A stretch of 11,492 nt of DNA from Prevotellaceae bacterium (GTDB taxonomy: Bacteria > Bacteroidota > Bacteroidia > Bacteroidales > Bacteroidaceae), in NCBI GenBank assembly GCA_003150315.1, contig QAML01000013.1, positions 1 through 11,492 of the forward strand. Direction: 5' to 3'. A model generated the notes under the pieces. The model was not told where the DNA came from. It searched no databases and was given only the letters and a program-made list of their open reading frames with translations. Positions 5,537-11,355 of the stretch are shown in pieces; positions within the stretch are counted from its first letter, which is position 1, and the number at the start of each line of letters is the position of its first letter. Made by a program: the position numbers and the translations under genes.

Positions 5537-6859
5537 ATGCCTAAGACTGTGAGTGTGCATAATGGCAGCGCAGCAAATCGAGAGCATAACCGGCGTAATC
5601 CCAGAACAACCGGTCAGATGCCACATATACAGCAGGATCTTGTTCATCATAATGAGACATGGATAGATATTCCTGTCCGAGAAGCCTATAAGCAGATTTT
5701 CCAGACTGCAGTCGATGATTACAATCGTCGTCAGTCAAGACCAGAGAGGAAGATTAGAGATTATTACAATCAGATTAGGAAATCAGCTAAGAAACATACC
5801 GCCTATGAGCTGATTATCCAGATTGGAGATAAGAATGACACCGGCTTGTCGGCAGACAATGAGATTGCCTGTCTCCGAGAATATTATAATAATTGGCAGC
5901 AGCGTAATCCTAATCTTTTTCTGTGTGGGGCATATCTGCATCGGGATGAGTCTACAGTCCACCTGCATATGGACTATATCCCAGTGGCACATGGATATAC
6001 CAGAGGGATGTGTATCCAAAACGGACTGGTACGGGCGTTGGGCGAACAGGGATTCTTCAAAGAAGGCAGACAGACTGCTCAAATTTTATGGGAGAAGCGC
6101 GAACGACAAGAACTGGAACGTATTGCCCGGGATCATGGCATTGATATCTATCATCCGGATGGTGAGAAGAGACATCACCTGGATACGGAGATATACAAGC
6201 TTACGCAGGAAATTTCGCGTCAGCATATAGAATTAGACCAAAATGCGAATGACCTTAAGACAGGAAAACAGGCCCTTGATGATGTCCAAAATGCATTATC
6301 TGCAGATAGACAGGAATATACCATGCTCCGGCAGCAGCTTAGTAATGCCAGAAGAGCGATAGATGTTTATGAAAAGTTGAAACAGGAGTATGGGAGTCTA
6401 CAGGATTCTTACAGAGAACTGCAAAATCAACATAATCAACTTATACAGGCAACTACTATAATCAAGGGTACGAGTAGAGAAGAGGTACCTCATCGTCGTT
6501 CTATTGTGAGTGGTAATTATAGTGTTCCGGAAGATGAGTACAAGTTGTTGTTGTCTGACCATCAGATTGCTGATACATACCGTAGAGAATTGGCAAAATA
6601 CCAGCAGCAGATAGAGAGGCTGGCAGAGAAAAATCAGAAATTAGCAGAAAGTCGTGATATATACCAGGATGAACATTTGTATTTGAGAGAAAAATTGTTA
6701 GAGGTTAATAGATATCTTAATATGGTTGGATTGTTAGATGATTATAATGATTATCATCAGGAGCAGGAACGACAGAGGAATGCAGACATAACGGAACAGA
6801 TTAGTTATGATGTTTCAGATCGGGCGGAAAATTTTGCGGAATGGGAACCGGAACGTTAG
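5537..6859 (+). CDS. mobV: MobV-family relaxase (Mob/Pre plasmid mobilization protein)
   Basis: The 440-aa product is a MobV-type relaxase. The N-terminal motif REHNRRN (15-21) matches the family HNxR motif. Residues 135-144 (HRDESTVHLH) are the metal-binding HxDE...HxH motif, with Val in place of the usual Pro before the His pair. It would nick oriT, bind the 5' end and guide the strand through a helper's mating channel. The C-terminal half (about 205-400) is long coiled-coil sequence rich in Gln, Glu and Leu, typical of MobV dimerization regions. The start has AAGGAG about 11 bases upstream. The inverted repeats at 5371-5453 are its probable oriT. The first half of the gene is clearly more G+C-rich than its neighbours. 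No second mobilization gene follows. Confidence 0.9.
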   Translation: MPKTVSVHNGSAANREHNRRNPRTTGQMPHIQQDLVHHNETWIDIPVREAYKQIFQTAVDDYNRRQSRPERKIRDYYNQIRKSAKKHTAYELIIQIGDKNDTGLSADNEIACLREYYNNWQQRNPNLFLCGAYLHRDESTVHLHMDYIPVAHGYTRGMCIQNGLVRALGEQGFFKEGRQTAQILWEKRERQELERIARDHGIDIYHPDGEKRHHLDTEIYKLTQEISRQHIELDQNANDLKTGKQALDDVQNALSADRQEYTMLRQQLSNARRAIDVYEKLKQEYGSLQDSYRELQNQHNQLIQATTIIKGTSREEVPHRRSIVSGNYSVPEDEYKLLLSDHQIADTYRRELAKYQQQIERLAEKNQKLAESRDIYQDEHLYLREKLLEVNRYLNMVGLLDDYNDYHQEQERQRNADITEQISYDVSDRAENFAEWEPER

Positions 6860-6999
6860 GCATTGATTTTTCCGTGTCAGAACTGGGAATGTATATAACA
6901 GGATATAATAATTATGACACATGGGAGTGCATCGAGAGAAACTCACTTAGAGTAATGCGCTCTTGTACTCACTTCGAGGTGTCAATCCTTTCGTTTTAT

Positions 7000-7032
7000 C
7001 TCCTGGTGTATTTTTCTTCCAGACACCAGGAG
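7000..7032 (+). terminator. Terminator-like hairpin after the relaxase gene
   Basis: CTCCTGGTGT (7000-7009) and ACACCAGGAG (7023-7032) are a perfect 10-bp stem, followed by AGTTTTAAGATTTTT. The T tract is interrupted, so termination strength is uncertain. Confidence 0.55.
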
Positions 7033-7109
7033 AGTTTTAAGATTTTTGCATTACGCGAAAAAATATGATGGTCCCGTGGATTAGCCCCCGGAAAATAAAA
7101 TATAAGCCA

Positions 7110-7135
7110 AAAAAGTGAATTCGAATTCACTTTTT
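7110..7135. terminator. Bidirectional terminator, copy 2 of a repeated palindrome
   Basis: A perfect 26-bp palindrome, AAAAAGTGAATTC followed by GAATTCACTTTTT, differs from the copy at 2990-3017 essentially by one central T. It lies between the convergent relaxase and serine recombinase genes. Confidence 0.7.
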
Positions 7136-7165
7136 GGTAGGCGACTGTATATTTACATAATGTAG

Positions 7166-7207
7166 AAAGAGACGGCTTCATTAATTTTTAAATGCAGTCT
7201 CTTTTTT
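7166..7207. terminator. Terminator between relaxase and serine recombinase genes
   Basis: AGAGAC (7168-7173) pairs with GTCTCT (7197-7202), with partial inner pairing TTCATT/AATG and a T run to 7207. A matching A-rich/T-rich arrangement on the other strand lets it also end the recombinase transcript, whose stop codon is 5 bases away. Confidence 0.7.
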
Positions 7208-7211
7208 GGTG

Positions 7212-7952
7212 TTATGAGAGTTCGGAAAATAATTCATTTTTATATTTATAAAATGTGTTTCGCGAAATTGCGAGGATATCTATAATTTCTCGGTCACACA
7301 TATTTCCGTCAAAGGCTTTGGACATTTTTTTGATAAGTGGTTTCATCGCTTTGGATTTTTTTGTGGTCAATCGGCTACCTTTGACCTGACCAATCTGTTT
7401 TTGCTTGGCAGGGGGAAGAAACGGATTATCACGTTGGACAATCTTAATTCCTTCTGAAATACGTTGGTGCAGATCTGTAACTTCCTTTTCGGATTGTTGA
7501 AATGCGATGCGTATTTTTTCGAGAGTTTCTTCGTCTTGAAATACGGTGATGGCATCTAATACAGATTGGATTAGATTATCTATAGATTTTTTACCAGTAT
7601 GAGCTATCTCATATTTTCGATTTTGCATGCGTTTATAATATTCGGTGTTGATATGTGGCTCTTTTATAAACATTAAATCAACGCCTTGATGAAGTAGCTG
7701 CATGTATAAGTTATATCCCTCTTCCGCAGTACGACTCATGCGGCTAACAGAATCGAATATAATAGTGTCGCCTGGGTGGATAATCTTTAACAGCTGCGAG
7801 AATTGTGGGCGCTCAATTTTGGTGCCGGTATATTTTTCAGCATAGATTTTTTCGATTTTTTTATCTTTGCAATATTCTTCGATATTTTTTATCTGCCGGT
7901 CCAATCTCTGGGTGGGAGTGGATACTCTGGCATAGCCGTATATTTTTCCCAT
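7212..7952 (-). CDS. Serine recombinase (resolvase/invertase family)
   Basis: The 246-aa product starts MGKIYGYARVSTPTQ, with nucleophile Ser11 and Arg9 in the resolvase motif. FDSVSRMSR (about 66-74) is the second active-site segment. The C-terminus has a resolvase-type helix-turn-helix (REIIDILAISRNTFYKYK). It is longer than classic resolvases (about 185-210 aa) because of a charged helical segment of roughly 50-60 residues between the catalytic domain and the DNA-binding part. The ATG at 7950-7952 is preferred over a TTG five codons upstream, because AAGAGGT is correctly placed for the ATG and overlaps the TTG frame. It may resolve multimers of the excised circle or invert DNA; no clear target site is visible apart from inverted repeats upstream of its start. 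It converges with the relaxase gene. Confidence 0.9.
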   Translation of the reverse strand: MGKIYGYARVSTPTQRLDRQIKNIEEYCKDKKIEKIYAEKYTGTKIERPQFSQLLKIIHPGDTIIFDSVSRMSRTAEEGYNLYMQLLHQGVDLMFIKEPHINTEYYKRMQNRKYEIAHTGKKSIDNLIQSVLDAITVFQDEETLEKIRIAFQQSEKEVTDLHQRISEGIKIVQRDNPFLPPAKQKQIGQVKGSRLTTKKSKAMKPLIKKMSKAFDGNMCDREIIDILAISRNTFYKYKNELFSELS

Positions 7953-7970
7953 GCTGTACCTCTTCAATTT

Positions 7971-8047
7971 GTATCAAATCTGACTATAGTTATATTTAAT
8001 ACTAATATTACACCATTCTCCACGGAAAATCAATCAGCTTTTGATAC
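7971..8047. repeat. Inverted repeat upstream of the serine recombinase
   Basis: GTATCAAA (7971-7978) and TTTGATAC (8040-8047) are a perfect 8-bp inverted pair flanking the AT-rich region where the recombinase promoter should lie. Resolvase sites commonly lie next to their gene, so this is a candidate binding or control site. Evidence is weak. Confidence 0.3.
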
Positions 8048-8179
8048 TATTTGACATGATGTTAGTTTTAATACCAATAAAATAGATAAATCAATATATG
8101 GAGATATGAATAGATTTTTCATTTTAGATTTTAATTTCGCAGATTATAGATAACTAAAAAACGAAAGGGGAGATAAAAA

Positions 8180-8236
8180 ATGCATAACATTAAGAAACAG
8201 ATACAAGACGGGCATATCCATGACAGAAAGACATAA
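8180..8236 (+). CDS. Possible 18-aa small peptide or leader ORF
   Basis: The frame encodes MHNIKKQIQDGHIHDRKT and stops with TAA. An unusually good ribosome site (AAAGGGGAG, 8165-8173) lies 6 bases before the ATG, and that is the main reason to list it. It is a basic, His-containing peptide with no recognised family. It lies about 75 bases upstream of the DUF5688 gene, so it may be a leader peptide, a true small protein, or the remnant of a longer gene truncated at codon 19. Confidence 0.35.
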   Translation: MHNIKKQIQDGHIHDRKT

Positions 8237-8310
8237 TAACTGCCTGGAGAAATAAAAAACAAGAAAAATTTTCAACGGGTAAATAAAATGGAAGAGATGA
8301 GGTAATGGAT

Positions 8311-9297
8311 ATGTTATATGAAGATTTTAGAGGCACAATTACTCAGGTTTTGATTGCTGAGAAAAAACTTAATATTAGAGATGAAAATATTGTAGTCCAT
8401 TATAAGGGAGAAGTTGCTGACGATGAGAGAGGACGTCTGTGGATCAAGGACGTTAACCAAAAATATTATCAGAAAGAGTCTGACACTCTGTTGGGAGATT
8501 TTCTGGTTATAGAACTTGAGCATCTGGGGGAAACGTCAATGGTAATCAGATATGATCTGCAATCATTGTATGGTGCTTATTGTAGTAGTGGATGGGATGC
8601 TGTCTTTGAAAATGTGGAAGACAAACTGAATATGTGCAAATCTGGACAGGAAAAAATAAAACATATTGCAAATTATGAAAAAATGTGTGACTGGCTGGTA
8701 GTTCGTCCTGTTAATTATGTCGAACGGAAATCAGCATTACAAAAAGCAATCTATAAGAGAGTGGGGGATATGGCTCTTGTAATCTACATCTTGCTATATG
8801 CAGATCAGAATAATTATAATACGTGTCTCTGTCAAAAAGAGATAGTAGAGAACTGGGATGTATCGGAAGAGGAACTGTGGGAAGTTGCAATGCGAAATAC
8901 GATGATGGATGCATTGCCGCGGATATATTACAGACCAGATGATACTGTAAATCCACCATACACTAAAGGAGCATTTATGGCAGCAGGAACCGAAGAAGAT
9001 TTCAGAATAGGTAAAGATGATAATCCGATGGTTACAACGGTTCGTGGGATAAATGGAGCAATTGCGATGTTTTATCCGGGCGTACAAGAAGAGTTGGCGG
9101 AACTTACCGGCGGAGATTATTATGTGGCATTTCCAAGCGTTGATGGTGCAATGATACATTCGGTAGACGGTATTCAACCAAGGGATTTGTTATGGCGATT
9201 AAAGTGTACCAGAAGTATGATGACAGAGGGGCTCTTGAGCAAATATGTATATAAATATAATTCTGAAAAAAAGCAGTTAGAGCAAATGTATCTGTAG
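8311..9297 (+). CDS. DUF5688 family protein
   Basis: The 328-aa soluble protein carries the DUF5688 pattern. A segment VVRPVNYVERK (about 130) leads to KRVGDMALVIYILL (about 150-163), then WDVSEEELWEVAMRNTM (about 182-198). The C-terminus has NGAIAMFYPGVQEELAELTGGDYYVAFPS (about 248-275). There is no signal peptide. The family is frequent in Lachnospiraceae, often in several copies near mobile DNA, and has no established function. The start at 8311 is preferred over 8305, because the ribosome site GATGAGG (8296-8302) is 8 bases from the former and only 2 from the latter. A terminator follows at 9319. It begins the cargo block downstream of the recombinase. Confidence 0.82.
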   Translation: MLYEDFRGTITQVLIAEKKLNIRDENIVVHYKGEVADDERGRLWIKDVNQKYYQKESDTLLGDFLVIELEHLGETSMVIRYDLQSLYGAYCSSGWDAVFENVEDKLNMCKSGQEKIKHIANYEKMCDWLVVRPVNYVERKSALQKAIYKRVGDMALVIYILLYADQNNYNTCLCQKEIVENWDVSEEELWEVAMRNTMMDALPRIYYRPDDTVNPPYTKGAFMAAGTEEDFRIGKDDNPMVTTVRGINGAIAMFYPGVQEELAELTGGDYYVAFPSVDGAMIHSVDGIQPRDLLWRLKCTRSMMTEGLLSKYVYKYNSEKKQLEQMYL

Positions 9298-9318
9298 AAA
9301 ATGTATTGTAGATTGAAA

Positions 9319-9349
9319 GAAAGCTGTATCTTTGATGATGCAGCTTTTT
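9319..9349 (+). terminator. Terminator after the DUF5688 gene
   Basis: AAGCTGTATC (9321-9330) pairs with GATGCAGCTT (9337-9346), with one G-U pair and loop TTTGAT, followed by TTT. It stands between the DUF5688 stop and the DUF3970 start, so the next two genes may depend on partial read-through or a promoter I cannot see. Confidence 0.75.
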
Positions 9350-9374
9350 AAAAAGAAAGTTGAGAAATGTGGAA

Positions 9375-9548
9375 ATGATTAAAATCAGATTAATGGGGGA
9401 AAGAGAAGAGATAAAGATCATAATTGAAAACATTAGTCATATTAATGATGTTAGAATTTTGTCCCTGTCAGATTTCTATGCCAATAGAGGAGGGGCAAGT
9501 GATTATGGAAGAATCTATATGGAAGTGGAGAAAAAAGATGCTGTGTAA
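9375..9548 (+). CDS. DUF3970-like small protein
   Basis: The 57-aa product begins MIKIRLMGEREEI and ends with a short Asp/Tyr-rich segment (NRGGASDYGRIYMEVE). This is the layout of DUF3970: a basic beta strand, a helix, then an NRG...YxRxYLxV strand. Function is unknown. The frame is open back to a TTG at 9360, but family members start at MI/LKVRL, so the ATG at 9375 is chosen; its ribosome site is weak. It is 27 bases before the DUF6075 gene and probably forms an operon with it. Confidence 0.65.
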   Translation: MIKIRLMGEREEIKIIIENISHINDVRILSLSDFYANRGGASDYGRIYMEVEKKDAV

Positions 9549-9575
9549 TGTTATATGGAAAGGAAGGGTATAGGA

Positions 9576-9989
9576 ATGAAAGGCAAAATGTTAAAAGAAG
9601 TACAATTTGTGGATGACGAACATGAAAAATTTTTCTTGGATAATATTGTAAGATGCAGATATGAGGAGGTGTATCATCATGCCCTAATATATTGTCTGGG
9701 AATTAGCGAGACTACGCGAAGGAATATAGACAGTATTTATGATTTTGCAACAGGATGCATTAAAACAGAATGTCTTTGTGAAGACTGGCAGACGAGCGGG
9801 AGTATTAGAATTGTAAGATTAGCATTTTGTCTATATTGTGATGGAACACCGAGTGTAAATGATATGGAGGATGTGGATTCTAAGTTGGCAGAATGTAGAG
9901 AATACACAGTAGGACAGATTTTCTGCTGCGAATATGCTAAATATTTTTTGGAAGCGATTAAATTAAGATATCCGGAATATTGCTTATGA
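9576..9989 (+). CDS. DUF6075 family protein
   Basis: The 137-aa soluble protein matches the DUF6075 pattern: FVDDEHEKFF near the N-terminus, ALIYCLGISETTRRNIDSIYDF (about 35-56), WQTSGSIRIVRLAFCLY (about 70-87) and the end motif IFCCEYAKYFLEAIKLRYPEY. No catalytic motif is evident and the function is not known. The ATG at 9576 follows AAGGAAGGG by 7-8 bases, a better fit than an in-frame ATG at 9555. It is short, helical, and common on clostridial mobile elements and prophages. Confidence 0.72.
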   Translation: MKGKMLKEVQFVDDEHEKFFLDNIVRCRYEEVYHHALIYCLGISETTRRNIDSIYDFATGCIKTECLCEDWQTSGSIRIVRLAFCLYCDGTPSVNDMEDVDSKLAECREYTVGQIFCCEYAKYFLEAIKLRYPEYCL

Positions 9990-10041
9990 TTATTTGGTCG
10001 CGGATAAAATGTGAGTATTGTCACAAAGAGGTATAAAAGAG

Positions 10042-10069
10042 TTGCTTTTTTCGCTGAATTGAATATACT
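10042..10069 (+). promoter_or_regulatory. Likely promoter of the structured RNA
   Basis: TTGCTT (10042-10047), a 16-base spacer and TATACT (10064-10069) form a plausible sigma-A promoter. The expected start is near 10076, just before the first strong RNA helix. Confidence 0.5.
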
Positions 10070-10076
10070 TATAAGC

Positions 10077-10337
10077 AGGAATAGAAATGTTCTCGATGTA
10101 AGAGCATCGTTAAAAGTTGGGTTGCAGATGGAGCAGGGTAACTTTCCATTTCATTAGATGTTTTATCTGGACATCGAGCCTGGCAGCTTGGATAAAGCTG
10201 TAGTCCACGTGGGGGACTTAATGATTTCCACGTCGTTATGGGTATCTTAACTGGATGCCGAGGCTGACAACCAGCAGAAAACTCTTTATAAATGGATTTT
10301 CAGAGGAGTGTGGGTAGAAACCATGCTCCTTTTTATT
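10077..10337 (+). ncRNA. Candidate structured non-coding RNA with its own terminator
   Basis: Within about 260 bases lacking a coding frame there is an ordered set of helices. CTCGATGT (10092-10099) pairs with ACATCGAG (10171-10178) as a closing stem. Inside it ATGGA/TCCAT (10128-10132, 10145-10149) pairs. After it come CAGCTT/AAGCTG (10184-10189, 10195-10200), ACGTGG/CCACGT (10207-10212, 10228-10233), GGTATC/GATGCC (10241-10246, 10254-10259) and GCTG/CAGC (10263-10266, 10272-10275). The final hairpin GGAGTGTGG/CCATGCTCC (10305-10313, 10321-10329) with TTTTTATT is a terminator. Alternative stems CGATG/CATCG (10094-10098, 10105-10109) and GATGT/ACATC compete with the closing stem, which would allow switching. 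The G+C content is higher than its surroundings. It is an independent transcript rather than a leader, as the next gene starts 210 bases later. I cannot name the class; large clostridial RNAs such as raiA are worth testing. Confidence 0.6.
10305..10337 (+). terminator. Terminator of the structured RNA
   Basis: A nine-pair stem (two G-U pairs) with loop GTAGAAA is followed by TTTTTATT. It separates the RNA from the toxin-antitoxin promoter. Confidence 0.8.
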
Positions 10338-10484
10338 AATTATGAAAGATGAAAGAGTAAAAAATATTAGAAATATTATTTAGTTCAAGATTAGCTTAAT
10401 ATAGTCTAAATAAATAGAGAGATAATATGATATATACGCACCGCATAGTTTTCTTTATACAAATTTTATAGAATATTTTTTGTG

Positions 10485-10500
10485 AGAATGCTATACTGTA
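10485..10500 (+). promoter_or_regulatory. Extended -10 promoter of the antitoxin-toxin operon
   Basis: TGCTATACT is an extended -10 element with TATACT at 10492-10497; no good -35 is visible. It overlaps a small dyad, TACT-GTA-AGTA, which may be where the antitoxin autoregulates. The rest of 10338-10549 is AT-rich with no gene seen. Confidence 0.5.
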
Positions 10501-10549
10501 AGTAGTAATAGGAAAGAAATATAATATGTAATGAAAGGGGTAATATATA

Positions 10550-10801
10550 ATGGAAGTTGTTCGTAAAATTGTAGATGCAAAAAAATTGATGTCTGTGATT
10601 CCATTGCCAGAGACTATGCGTAACAGGCGAGTGGAAGTCATTGTATTACCTGCTGAGGAACAGAAAGTTTCTGAGAATTTAAAGAAGAGTGGCAATATAG
10701 AATCTTTAGTGGATTCATTAGTAGGAGTTATTCGGGACACGGGTATGACACTGGAGGATTATCGCGCTGAAAGGCTGGGAAAGTATGAGAATCTTGATTG
10801 A
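10550..10801 (+). CDS. Antitoxin of a PIN-domain toxin-antitoxin pair
   Basis: The 83-aa protein has a short N-terminal DNA-binding-type segment (VVRKIVDAKKLMSVIPLPETMRNRRVEVIVLP) that resembles the AbrB-like or Phd-like antitoxins of PIN toxins. A polar, probably toxin-wrapping C-terminus ends in TLEDYRAERLGKYENLD. The start is supported by AAAGGGG about 10 bases upstream. Its 3' end overlaps the toxin gene by 17 bases, the usual antitoxin-first arrangement that couples translation. It would neutralise the PIN nuclease and repress the operon. The family assignment rests on position and length more than on residues. Confidence 0.75.
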   Translation: MEVVRKIVDAKKLMSVIPLPETMRNRRVEVIVLPAEEQKVSENLKKSGNIESLVDSLVGVIRDTGMTLEDYRAERLGKYENLD

Positions 10802-11201
10802 TACAAATGTAATATTGGATGTGTTGTTGAAACGATCTCCATTTTACGAAACAGCGATAGAAGTTTTAAAGTTATCGGCAAGAGATGATATTCAGGAATT
10901 TGTTTCAGCTTCAGCAATTACAGATATTTACTACATTGCATATAAGAATTTAAGAGATAAGGCAGCAGTAAGAGAGCTTCTGAAAAAACTGCTTTTGATT
11001 GTGTCCGTAGCAGGTGTTTCAGAGGAAGAAATCCAAAAAGCACTGGAATTGGAATGGAACGATTTTGAGGATTCTGTACAGTATTCAGTAGCAGCACTAA
11101 ATGAGATGGATGGAATAATTACTCGAAATGTAAAGGATTATTCATCAGCAGAAATGCAGGTATGGGAACCGGCTCAGTTTCTTGAAAAAACAAAGTGCTG
11201 A
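10785..11201 (+). CDS. PIN-domain toxin ribonuclease (VapC-like)
   Basis: The 138-aa product has the PIN fold signature: N-terminal RILIDTNVILD with Asp6 as first metal ligand, an acidic cluster DFEDS (93-97) and ITRNVKDYS with Asp118. This is the PIN_3-like subgroup found beside small antitoxins. As a family, such toxins cut tRNA or rRNA when the antitoxin is lost. The ATG is inside the last codons of the antitoxin gene, in another frame. It is the last gene before attR, a common place for addiction modules that stabilise an integrated element. The frame ends intact at TGA, only 78 bases from the attR core. Confidence 0.85.
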   Translation: MRILIDTNVILDVLLKRSPFYETAIEVLKLSARDDIQEFVSASAITDIYYIAYKNLRDKAAVRELLKKLLLIVSVAGVSEEEIQKALELEWNDFEDSVQYSVAALNEMDGIITRNVKDYSSAEMQVWEPAQFLEKTKC

Positions 11202-11202
11202 T

Positions 11203-11225
11203 TTGCTTACACTTTTGATTACACT
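11203..11225 (+). repeat. TTGATTACACT repeats, likely integrase arm sites (right)
   Basis: TTGCTTACACT (11203-11213) and TTGATTACACT (11215-11225) are direct repeats of the left-end arm motif in the same orientation. They start one base after the toxin stop codon, so the 3' end of the toxin operon adjoins the attachment region. Confidence 0.6.
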
Positions 11226-11278
11226 CAAAAGAAGGTGTGCTGAACCCTCCTGTTTTTCTAGGTTTGCAGACCTGAATT

Positions 11279-11307
11279 CCGGTTCGATTCCGGTCTGCGG
11301 CATGATT
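11279..11307 (+). repeat. attR core (partial tRNA-Leu 3' end)
   Basis: An exact copy of 122-150. It carries only the T arm and 3' acceptor strand and is not a tRNA gene. Upstream, GCAGACC (11266-11272) can pair with GGTCTGC (11292-11298), so the recombination site may fold around the core. Confidence 0.9.
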
Positions 11308-11310
11308 GTA

Positions 11311-11355
11311 AATAAGAGAAACGTTGATTTTGTAGCGTTTCTCTTATTTTTTTGC
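11311..11355 (+). terminator. Original chromosomal terminator of tRNA-Leu
   Basis: A perfect 13-bp stem, 11311-11323 with 11336-11348, is followed by a T run. It lies directly after attR and was the tRNA-Leu terminator before the element inserted. It shares GAGAAA-GTTGATTTT with the element-borne terminator at the left end. Confidence 0.85.

Larger units (their letters stand above)
6860..7211. other. Non-coding interval between relaxase and serine recombinase
   Basis: It holds three hairpins: 7000-7032, the palindrome 7110-7135 and 7166-7207. GTAATGC (6953-6959) and GCATTAC (7048-7054) flank the first one. A 75-codon frame starting at 6841 overlaps the relaxase end, but it lacks a good ribosome site and runs through the hairpin at 7000, so it is not called. 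Confidence 0.5.
122..11307. mobile_element. Integrative mobilizable element inserted in tRNA-Leu
   Basis: Direct 29-bp repeats bound the element. Inside are a tyrosine integrase next to one end, a Rep-like protein, an oriT-like region with a MobV relaxase, a serine recombinase, accessory genes and a toxin-antitoxin pair. No type IV secretion or coupling-protein gene is present, so it is mobilizable rather than self-conjugative. Base composition looks mosaic: the 5' half of the relaxase gene is visibly richer in G+C than the rep, blaI and cargo genes, which suggests assembly from modules of different origin. Confidence 0.9.

Noticed and set aside
6841..7068. A 75-codon plus-strand frame overlapping the end of the relaxase gene
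   Set aside because: The start lies inside the relaxase coding sequence without a convincing ribosome site, it runs through a perfect 10-bp hairpin, and the sequence resembles no family I know. It may be a small gene only in its first part, but support is lacking.
8794..9177. Minus-strand frames inside the DUF5688 gene
   Set aside because: They are shadows of a clear coding gene, have no ribosome sites and give low-complexity products.
11256..11301. A second tRNA-Leu at the right end
   Set aside because: Only the T arm and 3' acceptor strand are present; the hairpin AGGT/ACCT before it imitates a variable arm, but there is no anticodon or D arm.
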